Below, in pieces: positions 1-7,473 of a stretch of DNA of 64,000 bases; the first letter of the stretch is position 1; every line of letters begins with the position of its first letter. The stretch is from Hymenobacter canadensis (GTDB lineage Bacteria; Bacteroidota; Bacteroidia; Cytophagales; Hymenobacteraceae), in assembly GCF_027359925.1 (NCBI RefSeq), contig NZ_CP114767.1:4080501-4144500 (forward strand), read 5' to 3'. The notes beneath the pieces are model-generated. The model ran no database searches, was not told where the DNA came from, and saw only the letters and a program-made list of their open reading frames with translations. The position numbers and the translations under genes are program-made.

Positions 1-315
1 CTGGGTTGCGCTGCTGGCAAAGCCATCGACTGTTTGCTCGGCGGTGAGCGGCAGCGCAGTGCTCCAAAGGCGTTTCAGGTCGGCATCGTAGCGCTCTACG
101 GCATACTCCGTCGCCGATTTATGCGCCAGAATCAGAAAGCCGCCGCTGGCAAGCACCAGGGTTTTCTGAGGTATCCGCTCGTTGTAGCGGTCCTCGGGGC
201 GCTCGGGCAAGTAACTGAACGCAACCGACTTTACTTTCTGCGACCAACCTATTTCCGGCCGCAGCAGTAAGCTAATGGCAAGTAGGCCAGTTGGGAGAAC
301 GTATTTCAAATCCAC
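1..315 (-). CDS. Secreted protein of unknown function, cut by the window edge
   Basis: An open frame of 105 codons runs leftward off the window with no stop. The start is non-ATG: GTG at 315 or TTG at 309, with an in-frame TAA just upstream at 328-330. The first 25 residues form a signal peptide (hydrophobic run LLAISLLL, then RPEIGWSQ), so the product is exported. The visible mature part reads like a beta-rich secreted protein (LVLASGGFLILAHKSATEY), but I do not recognise a family and the domain proper lies outside the window. The frame is supported by signal-peptide composition and codon use rather than by homology. Confidence 0.6.
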   Translation of the reverse strand, partial: MDLKYVLPTGLLAISLLLRPEIGWSQKVKSVAFSYLPERPEDRYNERIPQKTLVLASGGFLILAHKSATEYAVERYDADLKRLWSTALPLTAEQTVDGFASSATQ

Positions 316-674
316 GGAAAAATTGGGTTAAATGAAGAAATGCGTAAAAGCCCGAAAAATGCACTCTCCAAAGGTATCCAACTTAAGCCACCTCCCGTAC
401 ATGCCCCACGATCGGAACGGCAGACGGCCTTCGAGTAACCATTTGGTCATACATCCATAACGTAGAGGTGGTCAATTTTAGCCACTTCATTCGTTTTCTT
501 TGTGGCGTGTACGGTCGGTTTCTACGTTGCCTGGGAATTAACAACCAAGCAGCAGAAATGAAAAACACGGCAGAAGCCGCTGTTTTAAAGCCTTTCAGGA
601 ATAACTGGTTAATTGAATTCTTTGAATATGTGGCAGATATGCTCTGCTACCTAGTCTAACCGGGAATTTGGCCC
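316..674. other. Non-coding gap of about 360 bp
   Basis: The gap lies between the divergent partial gene on the left and the small gene at 723. It is visibly more AT-rich than the flanking genes. Short open frames exist on both strands but have no recognisable product. It must hold the promoter of the leftward gene, but I see no clear TAnnTTTG box for it. Confidence 0.5.
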
Positions 675-682
675 TAACTTTG
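675..682 (+). promoter_or_regulatory. Bacteroidetes -7 box (TAACTTTG) for the small gene at 723
   Basis: TAACTTTG matches the Bacteroidetes -7 consensus TAnnTTTG exactly and would place the transcription start near 687-690. No good -33 TTG was seen at the usual 19-20 bp spacing. The box argues that the ATG at 690 is too close to the start of the mRNA and that the ATG at 723 is used. Confidence 0.5.
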
Positions 683-722
683 TCACGCCGTGCTTTCACC
701 AGCCGGAAATCTACAAATCAAT

Positions 723-959
723 ATGAAATCTTTACTTCGTTTCTTTCTTCTCTTTGGTCTTATCATCATCGGAAAAGTTGCCAAAGAGCCTACTGGCTTC
801 TCGGAAATCACCAAAGCCATGCATGCCATGGAAAGCACTCCGGTTAGCCCGGTAGTGTTGCTCCAGCAGCCCGACGTCCAGGCCGGCTCCCCGGCGGGGG
901 ATTTCGAAATGTGGCAACCCACTTCCTCAACGGCCAACGCTGTTACTAGCTTTCATTAG
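723..959 (+). CDS. Small hydrophobic-N-terminus protein, 78 aa, unknown
   Basis: The product starts MKSLLRFFLLFGLIIIGKVA, a signal or anchor segment, followed by about 55 polar residues rich in Ser, Thr and Pro. No family is recognised. The ORF is flanked by a consensus -7 box at 675-682 and an intrinsic terminator 9 bp after the stop, so it looks like a stand-alone transcription unit rather than a chance frame. An upstream in-frame ATG at 690 is less likely because it would nearly coincide with the predicted transcription start. It could also be a small RNA whose frame is incidental. Confidence 0.5.
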   Translation: MKSLLRFFLLFGLIIIGKVAKEPTGFSEITKAMHAMESTPVSPVVLLQQPDVQAGSPAGDFEMWQPTSSTANAVTSFH

Positions 960-967
960 AATTCGGT

Positions 968-993
968 AAGCGACTTCACTAGTCGCTTTTTTT
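968..993 (+). terminator. Intrinsic terminator of the small gene at 723
   Basis: Stem GCGACT (970-975) pairs with AGTCGC (981-986) across a TCACT loop, followed by a run of seven T. Confidence 0.75.
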
Positions 994-1010
994 ATGTCCG
1001 TCTACTTTTA

Positions 1011-1048
1011 AGCCGCATCAGCTAGCTTTGAGCTTAGCTGATGCGGCT
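1011..1048 (-). terminator. Perfect 14-bp hairpin at the recG 3' end
   Basis: AGCCGCATCAGCTA (1011-1024) and its exact complement (1035-1048) flank a 10-nt spacer. The right arm lies inside the last recG codons and includes part of the stop codon. The tail on the minus strand is only TTAAAAG, so it is a weak intrinsic terminator or an mRNA-end-stabilising hairpin. Confidence 0.55.
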
Positions 1049-3133
1049 CCAGTTCACAGCCGTAGCCGGCAGGCTCTCGATGTGGCGGCGGATGGCCTGG
1101 TTTTCTGGCTTCACCAGATCGGGGTCTTCGGCCAGGATAGCCTGGGCGGCGGCGCGGCTCTCGCTCAAAATGCGGCCGTCTTTGGCCAAGTCGGCAATGA
1201 GCAGGTCCAGCACACCGCTTTGCTGGGTGCCCATCAGGTCGCCGGGGCCGCGCAGCTTCAGGTCGATGTCGGCAATTTCGAAGCCGTTGTTGGTGCGCAC
1301 CATCGTTTCGATGCGGGTGCGCGAGTCCTTGCTGAGCTTGTAGCCGCTCATCAGAATGCAGTAGCTCTGGTCGGCGCCCCGGCCCACGCGGCCCCGCAGC
1401 TGGTGCAGCTGCGAAAGGCCGAACCGCTCGGTGCTTTCAATCACCATTACGGAGGCGTTGGGCACGTTCACGCCTACCTCAATTACGGTGGTGGCCACCA
1501 TAATCTGGGTTTCATTTTTCACGAACCGCTGCATCTCGGCGTCCTTTTCGGCGGCGCTCATGCGGCCGTGTACGATGCTGATCTGGAACTCGGGGAAGGC
1601 GCGGGCCACACTTTCGTAGCCGTCCATGAGGTCCTTGTAGTCGGCCATCATCTCGCTTTCCTCGATGAGCGGGTACACGATGTACACCTGCCGGCCCAGC
1701 TTGATCTGGTCGCGCAGGAAGCCGAACACCTTGAGGCGGTTGCTGTCGAAGCGGTGCACCGTGACGATGGGCTTACGGCCGGCCGGCAGCTCGTCAATCA
1801 CCGACACGTCCAGGTCGCCGTAGAGCGTCATGGCCAGGGTGCGCGGAATGGGAGTGGCCGTCATCACCAGCACGTGCGGAATTACGTGGGGGTTTTTCTG
1901 CCAGAGCTTGGAGCGCTGCGCCACCCCGAAGCGGTGCTGCTCGTCCATGATGGTCAGGCCCAGGTTCTTGAACTGCACCACGTCTTCGAGCAGGGCGTGC
2001 GTGCCTACCAGCATGTTCATCTCGCCGGAGCGCAGCTGCTCGTGCAGCACGCGCCGCTCGGCGGTGCGGCTGCTGCCCGTCAGCTTCCCGATTTTCAGCC
2101 CCAGCAAATCGGCAAAGCCCTTCAGGCCCACGTAGTGCTGGTCGGCCAGGATTTCGGTGGGGGCCATCAGGCAGCTCTGCGCGCCATTGTCGGCGGCCAT
2201 GAGCATGCTGATGAAGGCCACGATGGTTTTGCCCGAGCCCACGTCGCCCTGCAAGAGCCGGTTCATCTGCTGGCCCGCGCAAAAATCCTTATAGATGTCG
2301 TGGATTACGCGTTTCTGGGCCCCAGTGAGGTCAAACGGCAGCACGTTTTTGTAGAAATGCACCAGCGTGGGCACCTCTTTAAACAGCTGTCCGGCCAGTG
2401 TCACTTTGCGCTGGTCGCGCTGGCGCAACAGCTTGAGTTGGATGTAGAACAGCTCCTCGAATTTGAGCCGGAAGCGCGCTGTTTGCAGCAGCTCGGTGCT
2501 CTGCGGGAAGTGAATCTGCTGGATGGCCGTGGCCTTGCTCATCAGCGCGTACTGCTGAATGAGGGCCGGCGACAGGGTTTCCTGCACTTGGGGCAGGGCA
2601 ATCTTCAGCAGATCGGCCACCATGCGCATGATAGCCTTGCTATCGACGCGGTGGTAGTTTTTGAGCTTCTCGGAGGTGTTGTACACCGGCTGCAGGTAGC
2701 TCTGGTCGGCTTTCTGCTCGGTCACTTCCTCCATTTCCGGGTGCGCCATCTGGGGGCGGCCGTTGAACACAGTGGGCTTGCCGAACACGATGTACTCCTG
2801 GTGGTTCTTGATCACCTTTTCCAGGTAGTTCACGCCCTTGAACCACACGAGCTCCAGCTCGCCGCTGGCGTCGGCTACCTTGGCTACCATGCGCTTCTTG
2901 GGGCCTTCGCCCACCACCTCACGGTTGCGCAGAATGCCCTTCACCTGCACAAACGGCAACTCGTCGTGCAGGTCGCAGATGTTGTAGAACTGGGTGCGGT
3001 CGAGGTAGCGGAACGGGTAGCGCTGGATCAGGTCGCCGTAGGTGAACAGGCCCAGCTCTTTCTGCAGCAGCTGCGCCCGTTGCAGGCCCACGCCCCGCAG
3101 GTACTCTAGTTTGGTCTGAAAGAAGTTGCTCAA
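1034..3133 (-). CDS. recG: ATP-dependent DNA helicase RecG
   Basis: A 699-aa superfamily 2 branch-migrating helicase that reverses stalled replication forks and processes Holliday junctions. Length matches the family. The N-terminal wedge (OB-fold) domain spans roughly residues 1-260. The helicase core has Walker A GDVGSGKT (about residue 295), the RecG-type DEQH box (MDEQHRFGVAQR), motif III (VMTATPIPRTLA) and the C-terminal helicase lobe with QLRGRVGRG. The ATG at 3133 is the natural start (MSNFFQTKLEYLRGVG). The gene is separated from gldD by an imperfect inverted repeat. A 693-codon open frame on the opposite strand is a GC-driven shadow. Confidence 0.97.
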   Translation of the reverse strand: MSNFFQTKLEYLRGVGLQRAQLLQKELGLFTYGDLIQRYPFRYLDRTQFYNICDLHDELPFVQVKGILRNREVVGEGPKKRMVAKVADASGELELVWFKGVNYLEKVIKNHQEYIVFGKPTVFNGRPQMAHPEMEEVTEQKADQSYLQPVYNTSEKLKNYHRVDSKAIMRMVADLLKIALPQVQETLSPALIQQYALMSKATAIQQIHFPQSTELLQTARFRLKFEELFYIQLKLLRQRDQRKVTLAGQLFKEVPTLVHFYKNVLPFDLTGAQKRVIHDIYKDFCAGQQMNRLLQGDVGSGKTIVAFISMLMAADNGAQSCLMAPTEILADQHYVGLKGFADLLGLKIGKLTGSSRTAERRVLHEQLRSGEMNMLVGTHALLEDVVQFKNLGLTIMDEQHRFGVAQRSKLWQKNPHVIPHVLVMTATPIPRTLAMTLYGDLDVSVIDELPAGRKPIVTVHRFDSNRLKVFGFLRDQIKLGRQVYIVYPLIEESEMMADYKDLMDGYESVARAFPEFQISIVHGRMSAAEKDAEMQRFVKNETQIMVATTVIEVGVNVPNASVMVIESTERFGLSQLHQLRGRVGRGADQSYCILMSGYKLSKDSRTRIETMVRTNNGFEIADIDLKLRGPGDLMGTQQSGVLDLLIADLAKDGRILSESRAAAQAILAEDPDLVKPENQAIRRHIESLPATAVNWSRIS

Positions 3134-3135
3134 GG

Positions 3136-3222
3136 GAAAATGGCTGGATTGCTGAACGGCTGAATGGCTTTTGCCCTCTACCAGGTAGATAAGCAGCCAT
3201 CCAGCCGTTCACCAGTTCAACA
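3136..3222. repeat. Imperfect inverted repeat built of GGCTGAATGGC-type units
   Basis: Arms around 3139-3172 and 3193-3221 are approximate complements (TGGCTGGATTGCTGAACGGC against GCAGCCATCCAGCCGTTCACC). The units resemble those in the repeat at 7051-7151. It fills the recG-gldD gap. Confidence 0.5.
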
Positions 3223-3223
3223 A

Positions 3224-3829
3224 TTACTTGTATTGCAGGGTGTTCAGTAACTGCACAATATCCTTTTTCACGTAATCAATCACCGGGGCCAGCGAGTCGT
3301 TGGCGGTGGCGGTACGGAAGTAGAGCGCGCCCCGGAAAAAGTGGCGGGTGCTGTCGGTGGTGTAGAACTGAAACTGGCTGGGCACCTCACCCTGCAGCTC
3401 AAACACGGCCACCCGCATTCCATTCGGCGTTTTGAGGATTTTCTCGTCGATGGCCGTGGCCTTGATTTCGTGCTTGCTGGTGAGCTTGCGGGCGTCTTCC
3501 AGCAAGCGGTTGGCCAGCAGGCGGTTGCCTTTCAAGTCGGCGTACGTTATTTGCACGTTGGCCTTCAGCTGCGGGTAGTACACGTTGATCCAGTGCGGCT
3601 GCGCCAGATACGAGGAGTCGCGCAGCACTTTGGCGTAGCGCGAATACTGGAACGTGTATGGGTGGCCCGGCGGCAGCTGCTGGTAGGCATGCGGCGGCAG
3701 GTCGATGCGGTTGTAGCCTTTGGGCTTGGGCGTGTAGTCGCCGTCGGAGCCGGCGGAGGTGCAGGCCGTGGCCAGCACACTGAGGGCTCCGGCAGCAAGC
3801 AGATATCGGGAAGCAGGCATTGGCAGCAA
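3224..3829 (-). CDS. gldD: Gliding motility lipoprotein GldD
   Basis: A 201-aa lipoprotein of the GldD family, needed for gliding and T9SS function in Flavobacterium and presumed to sit at the inner or outer membrane facing the periplasm. The signal peptide ends in a lipobox (VLATAC), and the mature part opens with the family signature YTPKPKGYNRIDLPPHAYQQ, then PYTFQYSRYAKV. An alternative start at 3820 (MPASRYLL) is equally plausible. It has its own -7 box at 3846-3853. In Flavobacteria gldD is preceded by gldE next to ssb and mutY; here ssb and mutY are present but gldE is not. Confidence 0.88.
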   Translation of the reverse strand: MLPMPASRYLLAAGALSVLATACTSAGSDGDYTPKPKGYNRIDLPPHAYQQLPPGHPYTFQYSRYAKVLRDSSYLAQPHWINVYYPQLKANVQITYADLKGNRLLANRLLEDARKLTSKHEIKATAIDEKILKTPNGMRVAVFELQGEVPSQFQFYTTDSTRHFFRGALYFRTATANDSLAPVIDYVKKDIVQLLNTLQYK

Positions 3830-3845
3830 TGCTGAAGTATACTTT

Positions 3846-3853
3846 CAAAGGTA
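3846..3853 (-). promoter_or_regulatory. -7 box (TACCTTTG) for gldD
   Basis: The minus-strand sequence is TACCTTTG, a perfect TAnnTTTG match. The predicted start near 3839 gives a leader of only 10-20 nt before either candidate ATG. It lies downstream of the ssb terminator, so gldD is transcribed separately from ssb. Confidence 0.6.
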
Positions 3854-3901
3854 GCGCGAAACCGGCGGCTAACCAGCAGCGGGACGTTTGCCACCTCAAC
3901 G

Positions 3902-3929
3902 CAAAAAGCCCTGGCGGCGTGCCAGGGCT
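3902..3929 (-). terminator. Intrinsic terminator of ssb
   Basis: On the minus strand AGCCCTGGC pairs with GCCAGGGCT across five bases, followed by TTTTT. It lies 22 bp after the ssb stop. Confidence 0.75.
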
Positions 3930-3951
3930 CTGCAGGAAAGCAAGAGGGCGT

Positions 3952-4377
3952 TTAGAACGGCAGCTGGTCCAGCTCTGGCTCCTGCCGGAACGTCTGGGGG
4001 ACTTCGGCGGCAACTGTAGCGCCGGCCGAGGCCTCCTGGCCTTGGGCCCGGCTGCCGAGCATCGTTATTTCATCGGCAATGATTTCGGTAATGTACCGGG
4101 TCTGGTTGTCCTTGTCCTGATACTGACGAGTCCGGATTTTGCCTTCTACATACACCTGCTGGCCTTTTTTGAGGAACTTCTCGGCCATTTCAGCCAGGCC
4201 CCGCCAAGCAGCAATGTTGTGCCACTCCGTACGCTCGATGCGGGTGCCCTGTTTGTCGCGGTAGTATTCGTTGGTGGCCAGCGTGAAGTGGGCCACGGTG
4301 CTGCCGCCTTCCAGGTGCCGCACCTCCGGGTCTTTGCCCAGGTTTCCGATCAGAATTACTTTGTTTACTCCAGCCAT
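3952..4377 (-). CDS. ssb: Single-stranded DNA-binding protein
   Basis: A 141-aa SSB with an OB-fold over residues 1-105 (NKVILIGNLGKDPEVRH, WHNIAAWRGLAE, KGQQVYVEGKIRTR) and a short variable linker. The C-terminus, LDQLPF, is a shortened version of the usual acidic partner-binding tip DDDIPF. It coats ssDNA in replication and repair. It lies between mutY and gldD in the order known from other Bacteroidota. A near-consensus -7 box (TATCTTTA on the minus strand, 4424-4431) lies upstream. Confidence 0.96.
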   Translation of the reverse strand: MAGVNKVILIGNLGKDPEVRHLEGGSTVAHFTLATNEYYRDKQGTRIERTEWHNIAAWRGLAEMAEKFLKKGQQVYVEGKIRTRQYQDKDNQTRYITEIIADEITMLGSRAQGQEASAGATVAAEVPQTFRQEPELDQLPF

Positions 4378-4467
4378 GGTAGCAAGTAGTTTGAGAGACG
4401 TAATAAACTGCTGTATGCAGAGTTAAAGATATAAAATATGATTTCAAAAACCCAATTAAATTAGCTT

Positions 4468-5559
4468 TTATCTTATCGAATTGTCAATATAATTAGCAAT
4501 CAGAATAGGCTTTGGCAAGTCGTCCGTCTGGCTACGGGAAAAGGCACCCAAGCCAGCTGCTGCCAACGCCTGAGCCCCAAGCGGCTCCCGCAGCCACACC
4601 TGATGGAACTTGGCTTCTACCTTCTGATGGCTGAGCACGTGCCGCAGCGCCAGCACGGGCTCTTCTGCCTTGCTGGTATCAAGCTGACCACCCAACGCCT
4701 CTATGGCCGCCAGCAGCGCCACGGGCGGTAGCTCGGCGGTGTCCGTTTCCTGCAAATGAAAATCATAGAGGCCTTCCCAAATGTCTTTAGGGCCTCGCTT
4801 GCGCAGATATAGGGTGTCGTTGTGACGCAGCACTAAGTAATGAAAGTGGCGGGTGCGGGCCGCCTTGGCCTTGCTCTTCACCGGCAGCTCCTGCACCATG
4901 CCGTGCTGAAACGCGAAGCACTGGCTCTGCAACGGGCAAAACAAGCAGTCGGGCTTGGCCGGCGTGCACTGGATGGCGCCGAACTCCATGATGGCCTGGT
5001 TGAACTCGGCCGGCTGGTCAGCTGGAATCAATGTGTCGGCCAGTTGCTGAAACACTTTGCGGCTGGCTGGCACGGCAATATCCTGCGTAAGGCCAAACAC
5101 ACGCGCCAGCACCCGGAACACGTTGCCATCAAGCACGGCTACTTGCTCATCGAAGGCAAAAGAGGCAATGGCCGCCGCCGTATACTGCCCCACGCCGCGC
5201 AACTGCAGCAGGCCGGCGTAGGTGGTCGGGAACTGGCCGCCGTATTCGCTTACTACCTGCTGGGCGGTGTGGTGCATGTTGCGGGCGCGGCTGTAGTAGC
5301 CCAGGCCCTGCCAGTGACGCAGTACTTCGTCTTCGGGGGCTGCGGCCAGATCCTGCACGGTAGGGTAGGCGCTGACGAAGGCCAAGTAGTACGGCAGGCC
5401 CTGTTTTACCCGGGTCTGCTGTAGAATTACCTCCGACAGCCAGATGGCATACGGGTCGCGGGTGTGGCGCCAGGGCAGGTCGCGGCGGTGGCGCGGGTAC
5501 CATTCCAAGAGGGTAGCGGCAAAAAAGGCGGGGGCAGTGGCGGAATAAGTGTGAGTCAA
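4468..5559 (-). CDS. mutY: A/G-specific adenine glycosylase MutY
   Basis: It removes adenine mispaired with 8-oxoguanine in base excision repair. The catalytic glutamate motif SEVILQQT, the helix-hairpin-helix LRGVGQYTAAAI, the catalytic aspartate in VLDGNVFRVLARV and a 4Fe-4S loop of pattern C-x6-C-x2-C-x5-C are all visible. A C-terminal NUDIX-like domain follows (FHYLVLRHNDTLYLRKRG) for 8-oxoG recognition. The frame is open back to an ATG at 5667, but the first 36 residues (FFGFAIVLAAIERPFL) do not look like MutY and overlap the divergent HU promoter. A TTG at 5559 gives a normal 363-aa protein. Start choice is inference. Confidence 0.93.
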   Translation of the reverse strand: MTHTYSATAPAFFAATLLEWYPRHRRDLPWRHTRDPYAIWLSEVILQQTRVKQGLPYYLAFVSAYPTVQDLAAAPEDEVLRHWQGLGYYSRARNMHHTAQQVVSEYGGQFPTTYAGLLQLRGVGQYTAAAIASFAFDEQVAVLDGNVFRVLARVFGLTQDIAVPASRKVFQQLADTLIPADQPAEFNQAIMEFGAIQCTPAKPDCLFCPLQSQCFAFQHGMVQELPVKSKAKAARTRHFHYLVLRHNDTLYLRKRGPKDIWEGLYDFHLQETDTAELPPVALLAAIEALGGQLDTSKAEEPVLALRHVLSHQKVEAKFHQVWLREPLGAQALAAAGLGAFSRSQTDDLPKPILIANYIDNSIR

Positions 5560-5621
5560 GTGTTTGAAAGAGAAATACTTGGATGGTTTTAAGAAGGGTC
5601 TTTCTATTGCGGCTAAAACTA

Positions 5622-5651
5622 TTGCAAAACCAAAAAAGGGGGCTACCTTTG
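5622..5651 (+). promoter_or_regulatory. Full Bacteroidetes promoter for the HU gene
   Basis: TTG at 5622-5624, a 19-bp spacer, then TACCTTTG at 5644-5651 match the -33/-7 consensus well. The predicted start near 5656 gives a leader of about 95 nt. Confidence 0.65.
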
Positions 5652-5752
5652 TGGCCCCAATTCGCAAGCGAACAGCTTACCGGGCAAGGGCTTACGTCCT
5701 GAATTGGTTGTTTCGCCCAGCATTCATTTTTCACCCATAGTACCTTACCAGC

Positions 5753-6058
5753 GTGACTAAAGCAGAAGTAATCGCCGAAATCGCCGACAAAACCGGCATC
5801 GAGAAAGCAGACGTTTCGGCTACCGTGGAAGCCTTCTTCAAAGTCGTGAAGGATTCGATGGCCGAAGGCAACAATATCTACGTGCGTGGCTTTGGCAGCT
5901 TCGTAAACAAAAAGCGCGCGAAGAAAGTGGCCCGGAACATCTCGAAAAATACGTCGATCATCATCGACGAGCATTTCATCCCGAGCTTCAAGCCGTCGAA
6001 AACTTTCATCGGCAAGATCAAGAACAGCAAGAAAATCAAAGAACTGGCCAACGCTTAA
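5753..6058 (+). CDS. HU/IHF family DNA-binding protein
   Basis: A 101-aa histone-like nucleoid protein that dimerises and bends DNA. It begins with GTG (MTKAEVIAEIADKTGI), with the dimerisation helices in the first 40 residues, then the family pattern YVRGFGSFVNKKRAKKVARN leading into the DNA-binding beta arm. In place of the usual arm tip it reads FKPSKTFIGKIKNS. Divergent from mutY and followed by a TPR gene and rng, a conserved Bacteroidota order. Whether it is HU-like or IHF-beta-like cannot be decided from the sequence alone. Confidence 0.95.
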   Translation: MTKAEVIAEIADKTGIEKADVSATVEAFFKVVKDSMAEGNNIYVRGFGSFVNKKRAKKVARNISKNTSIIIDEHFIPSFKPSKTFIGKIKNSKKIKELANA

Positions 6059-6141
6059 GTTGTTGATTCAGTTATAACCTACTGCTGGCGGCGCCGCGGG
6101 GCGTCCGGTAACACGGATGCCCGGCGGCCTGCTTTTTTCGG

Positions 6142-7059
6142 ATGGCTACACGCACCTCTTCACATCAACTGATTCTGCTGGCAGTGGCCCTGGCCCTGGT
6201 GGCCGGGCTGTTTTTGTTGCCCAAGGTGATGGTAAAGCCCAAGGAAGGCAAAGGCGAACTGGCCCAGGATGCCGCCCGCACGGCCAACCGTGACAACGGC
6301 GCTGCCGCTCCTTCTGTCGGCGGCCTCGACGAGCACGGCCACGCGGCCGGCAGCCACGATGCCGACGGCGGGGCTACTCCCGAGCAGCCCCACATGACCA
6401 TTGCGCCGGCCCAGCGCCAGGAGCTGAACACGCTGCTGGCCAAGTACCGGACGACTGCTGACCCCATGGCCAAGCTACGCGTGGCCTCGGATCTGGCCAT
6501 CAAGTACAAGGCGGTTGAGAAGTTCGACAGCGCAGGCTACTATCTGGAGCAGCTGGCTCAGGCCCGCCCGGGCGAGCAGGCCTGGCAGCGGGCGGCCGAT
6601 GCGTATTTCGAAGCGTTTAGCTTCGCGGCTACGCAGGAGCGCCAGAAGCTGCTGGCGGCCAAGTGCCAGGAACTCTACGGCAAAGTGTTGAAAAACAATC
6701 CGGAGAACCTGGACGCCAAAACCAACCTCGGCATGGCCTTCATGGCCAGCGCCAATCCGGTGCAGGGCGTCGTGCTGCTCCGAGAGGTTTTGGCGGCCGA
6801 TCCGCGCAACGAAAAGGCCATCTACAACTTGGGCTTGCTCTCGATGCAGAGCAACCAGTACGAGAAGGCAGTAGAACGTTTTCGCGAGTTGACCAAGGTA
6901 AATCCGTCAAACGTCAACGGACAGTTTTATCTTGGCGTCGCTTTAGCGGAAACCGGGGCGAAGGAAGAAGCCCGTGCGGCCTTCCAGAAAACCAAAAGCC
7001 TGAGCACCGACCCCAGCCTGACGGCCGCGGTAGATGAACAGCTACAGAAGCTTAATTGA
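6142..7059 (+). CDS. Membrane-anchored tetratricopeptide repeat protein
   Basis: 305 aa. One N-terminal membrane segment (LILLAVALALVAGLFLLP) is followed by a low-complexity, His- and Ala-rich linker to about residue 85, then TPR-like helical repeats to the end (for example NPENLDAKTNLGMAFMASANP, with consensus spacing of Ala, Gly, Leu and Pro). TPRs bind partner proteins; the rest of the protein should face the periplasm. It is always found near HU and rng in this phylum, but its function is not established. An imperfect palindromic repeat starts at its stop codon. Confidence 0.85.
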   Translation: MATRTSSHQLILLAVALALVAGLFLLPKVMVKPKEGKGELAQDAARTANRDNGAAAPSVGGLDEHGHAAGSHDADGGATPEQPHMTIAPAQRQELNTLLAKYRTTADPMAKLRVASDLAIKYKAVEKFDSAGYYLEQLAQARPGEQAWQRAADAYFEAFSFAATQERQKLLAAKCQELYGKVLKNNPENLDAKTNLGMAFMASANPVQGVVLLREVLAADPRNEKAIYNLGLLSMQSNQYEKAVERFRELTKVNPSNVNGQFYLGVALAETGAKEEARAAFQKTKSLSTDPSLTAAVDEQLQKLN

Positions 7060-7151
7060 ATGGCTGAATAGTTGCATTGTTAAATGGTTGTTGGTTCTGA
7101 CAACTCGTTGCCCGGCCAACCATTTAACAATCCAACCATTCAGCCATTAAG
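7051..7151. repeat. Imperfect palindrome of AATGGCTGAATGG / GTTAAATGGTTG units
   Basis: The left arm (7051-7094) and right arm (7116-7151) are near reverse complements and overlap the last codons of the TPR gene. The right arm is followed by direct partial copies up to the next gene. Related units occur at 3136-3222 and, in a short version, at 41915-41940. Confidence 0.6.
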
Positions 7152-7185
7152 AAGGAAACCATTCAACCACTTAACCCACAACAAC

Positions 7186-7275
7186 ATGCCCTGCGGTAAA
7201 AAAAGAAAGCGTCATAAGATTGCTACCCACAAGCGGAAGAAGCGCCTGCGCAAAAACCGTCACAAGAAGAAGTAA
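7186..7275 (+). CDS. Tiny basic protein of the AURKAIP1/COX24 (bS22-like) type, 29 aa
   Basis: The product is MPCGKKRKRHKIATHKRKKR followed by LRKNRHKKK: more than half Lys and Arg. It matches the short conserved proteins of Bacteroidota annotated with the AURKAIP1/COX24 domain, related to the C-terminus of mitochondrial mS38 and actinobacterial bS22, small-subunit ribosomal proteins. It lies between the TPR gene and rng. The start is the ATG at 7186; upstream in-frame extension would read through the repeat. Its role as a ribosomal protein is by family resemblance only. Confidence 0.8.
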   Translation: MPCGKKRKRHKIATHKRKKRLRKNRHKKK

Positions 7276-7384
7276 GCCCTTTCGGGGTCTGCTGGCGGGG
7301 CGCTGCCGATAAGGCGCGCCACCCGTCTATCTCTCATCTTGTATCCCCGAGAGTGGCTAATAATTCGCTTTCCCCGAGGCTTGC

Positions 7385-7420
7385 AAGGGAAGCCGGTACC
7401 TGGTGTACCGGCTTCCCTTT
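7385..7420 (+). terminator. Perfect 15-bp hairpin upstream of rng
   Basis: AAGGGAAGCCGGTAC (7385-7399) pairs perfectly with 7405-7419 over a 5-nt loop and ends in TTT. It probably ends the HU/TPR/bS22-like transcripts before rng; the short T tail makes strength uncertain. Confidence 0.6.
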
Positions 7421-7473
7421 GCCGGTTTCGGGGGCGAAGCGCCACCATCGGGACTACCTAACAACCCAATCCA

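Noticed and set aside
383..659. Two short overlapping open frames in the 316-674 gap
   Set aside because: No start signals, family resemblance or codon pattern like the neighbours.
1028..3109. A 693-codon open frame opposite recG
   Set aside because: It is a mirror of the GC-rich recG codons (His/Val/Ala/Leu-rich, no domain); similar long mirrors lie opposite rng, infB and nusA.
5560..5667. N-terminal extension of MutY to the ATG at 5667
   Set aside because: The extra 36 residues do not resemble MutY and lie over the HU promoter.
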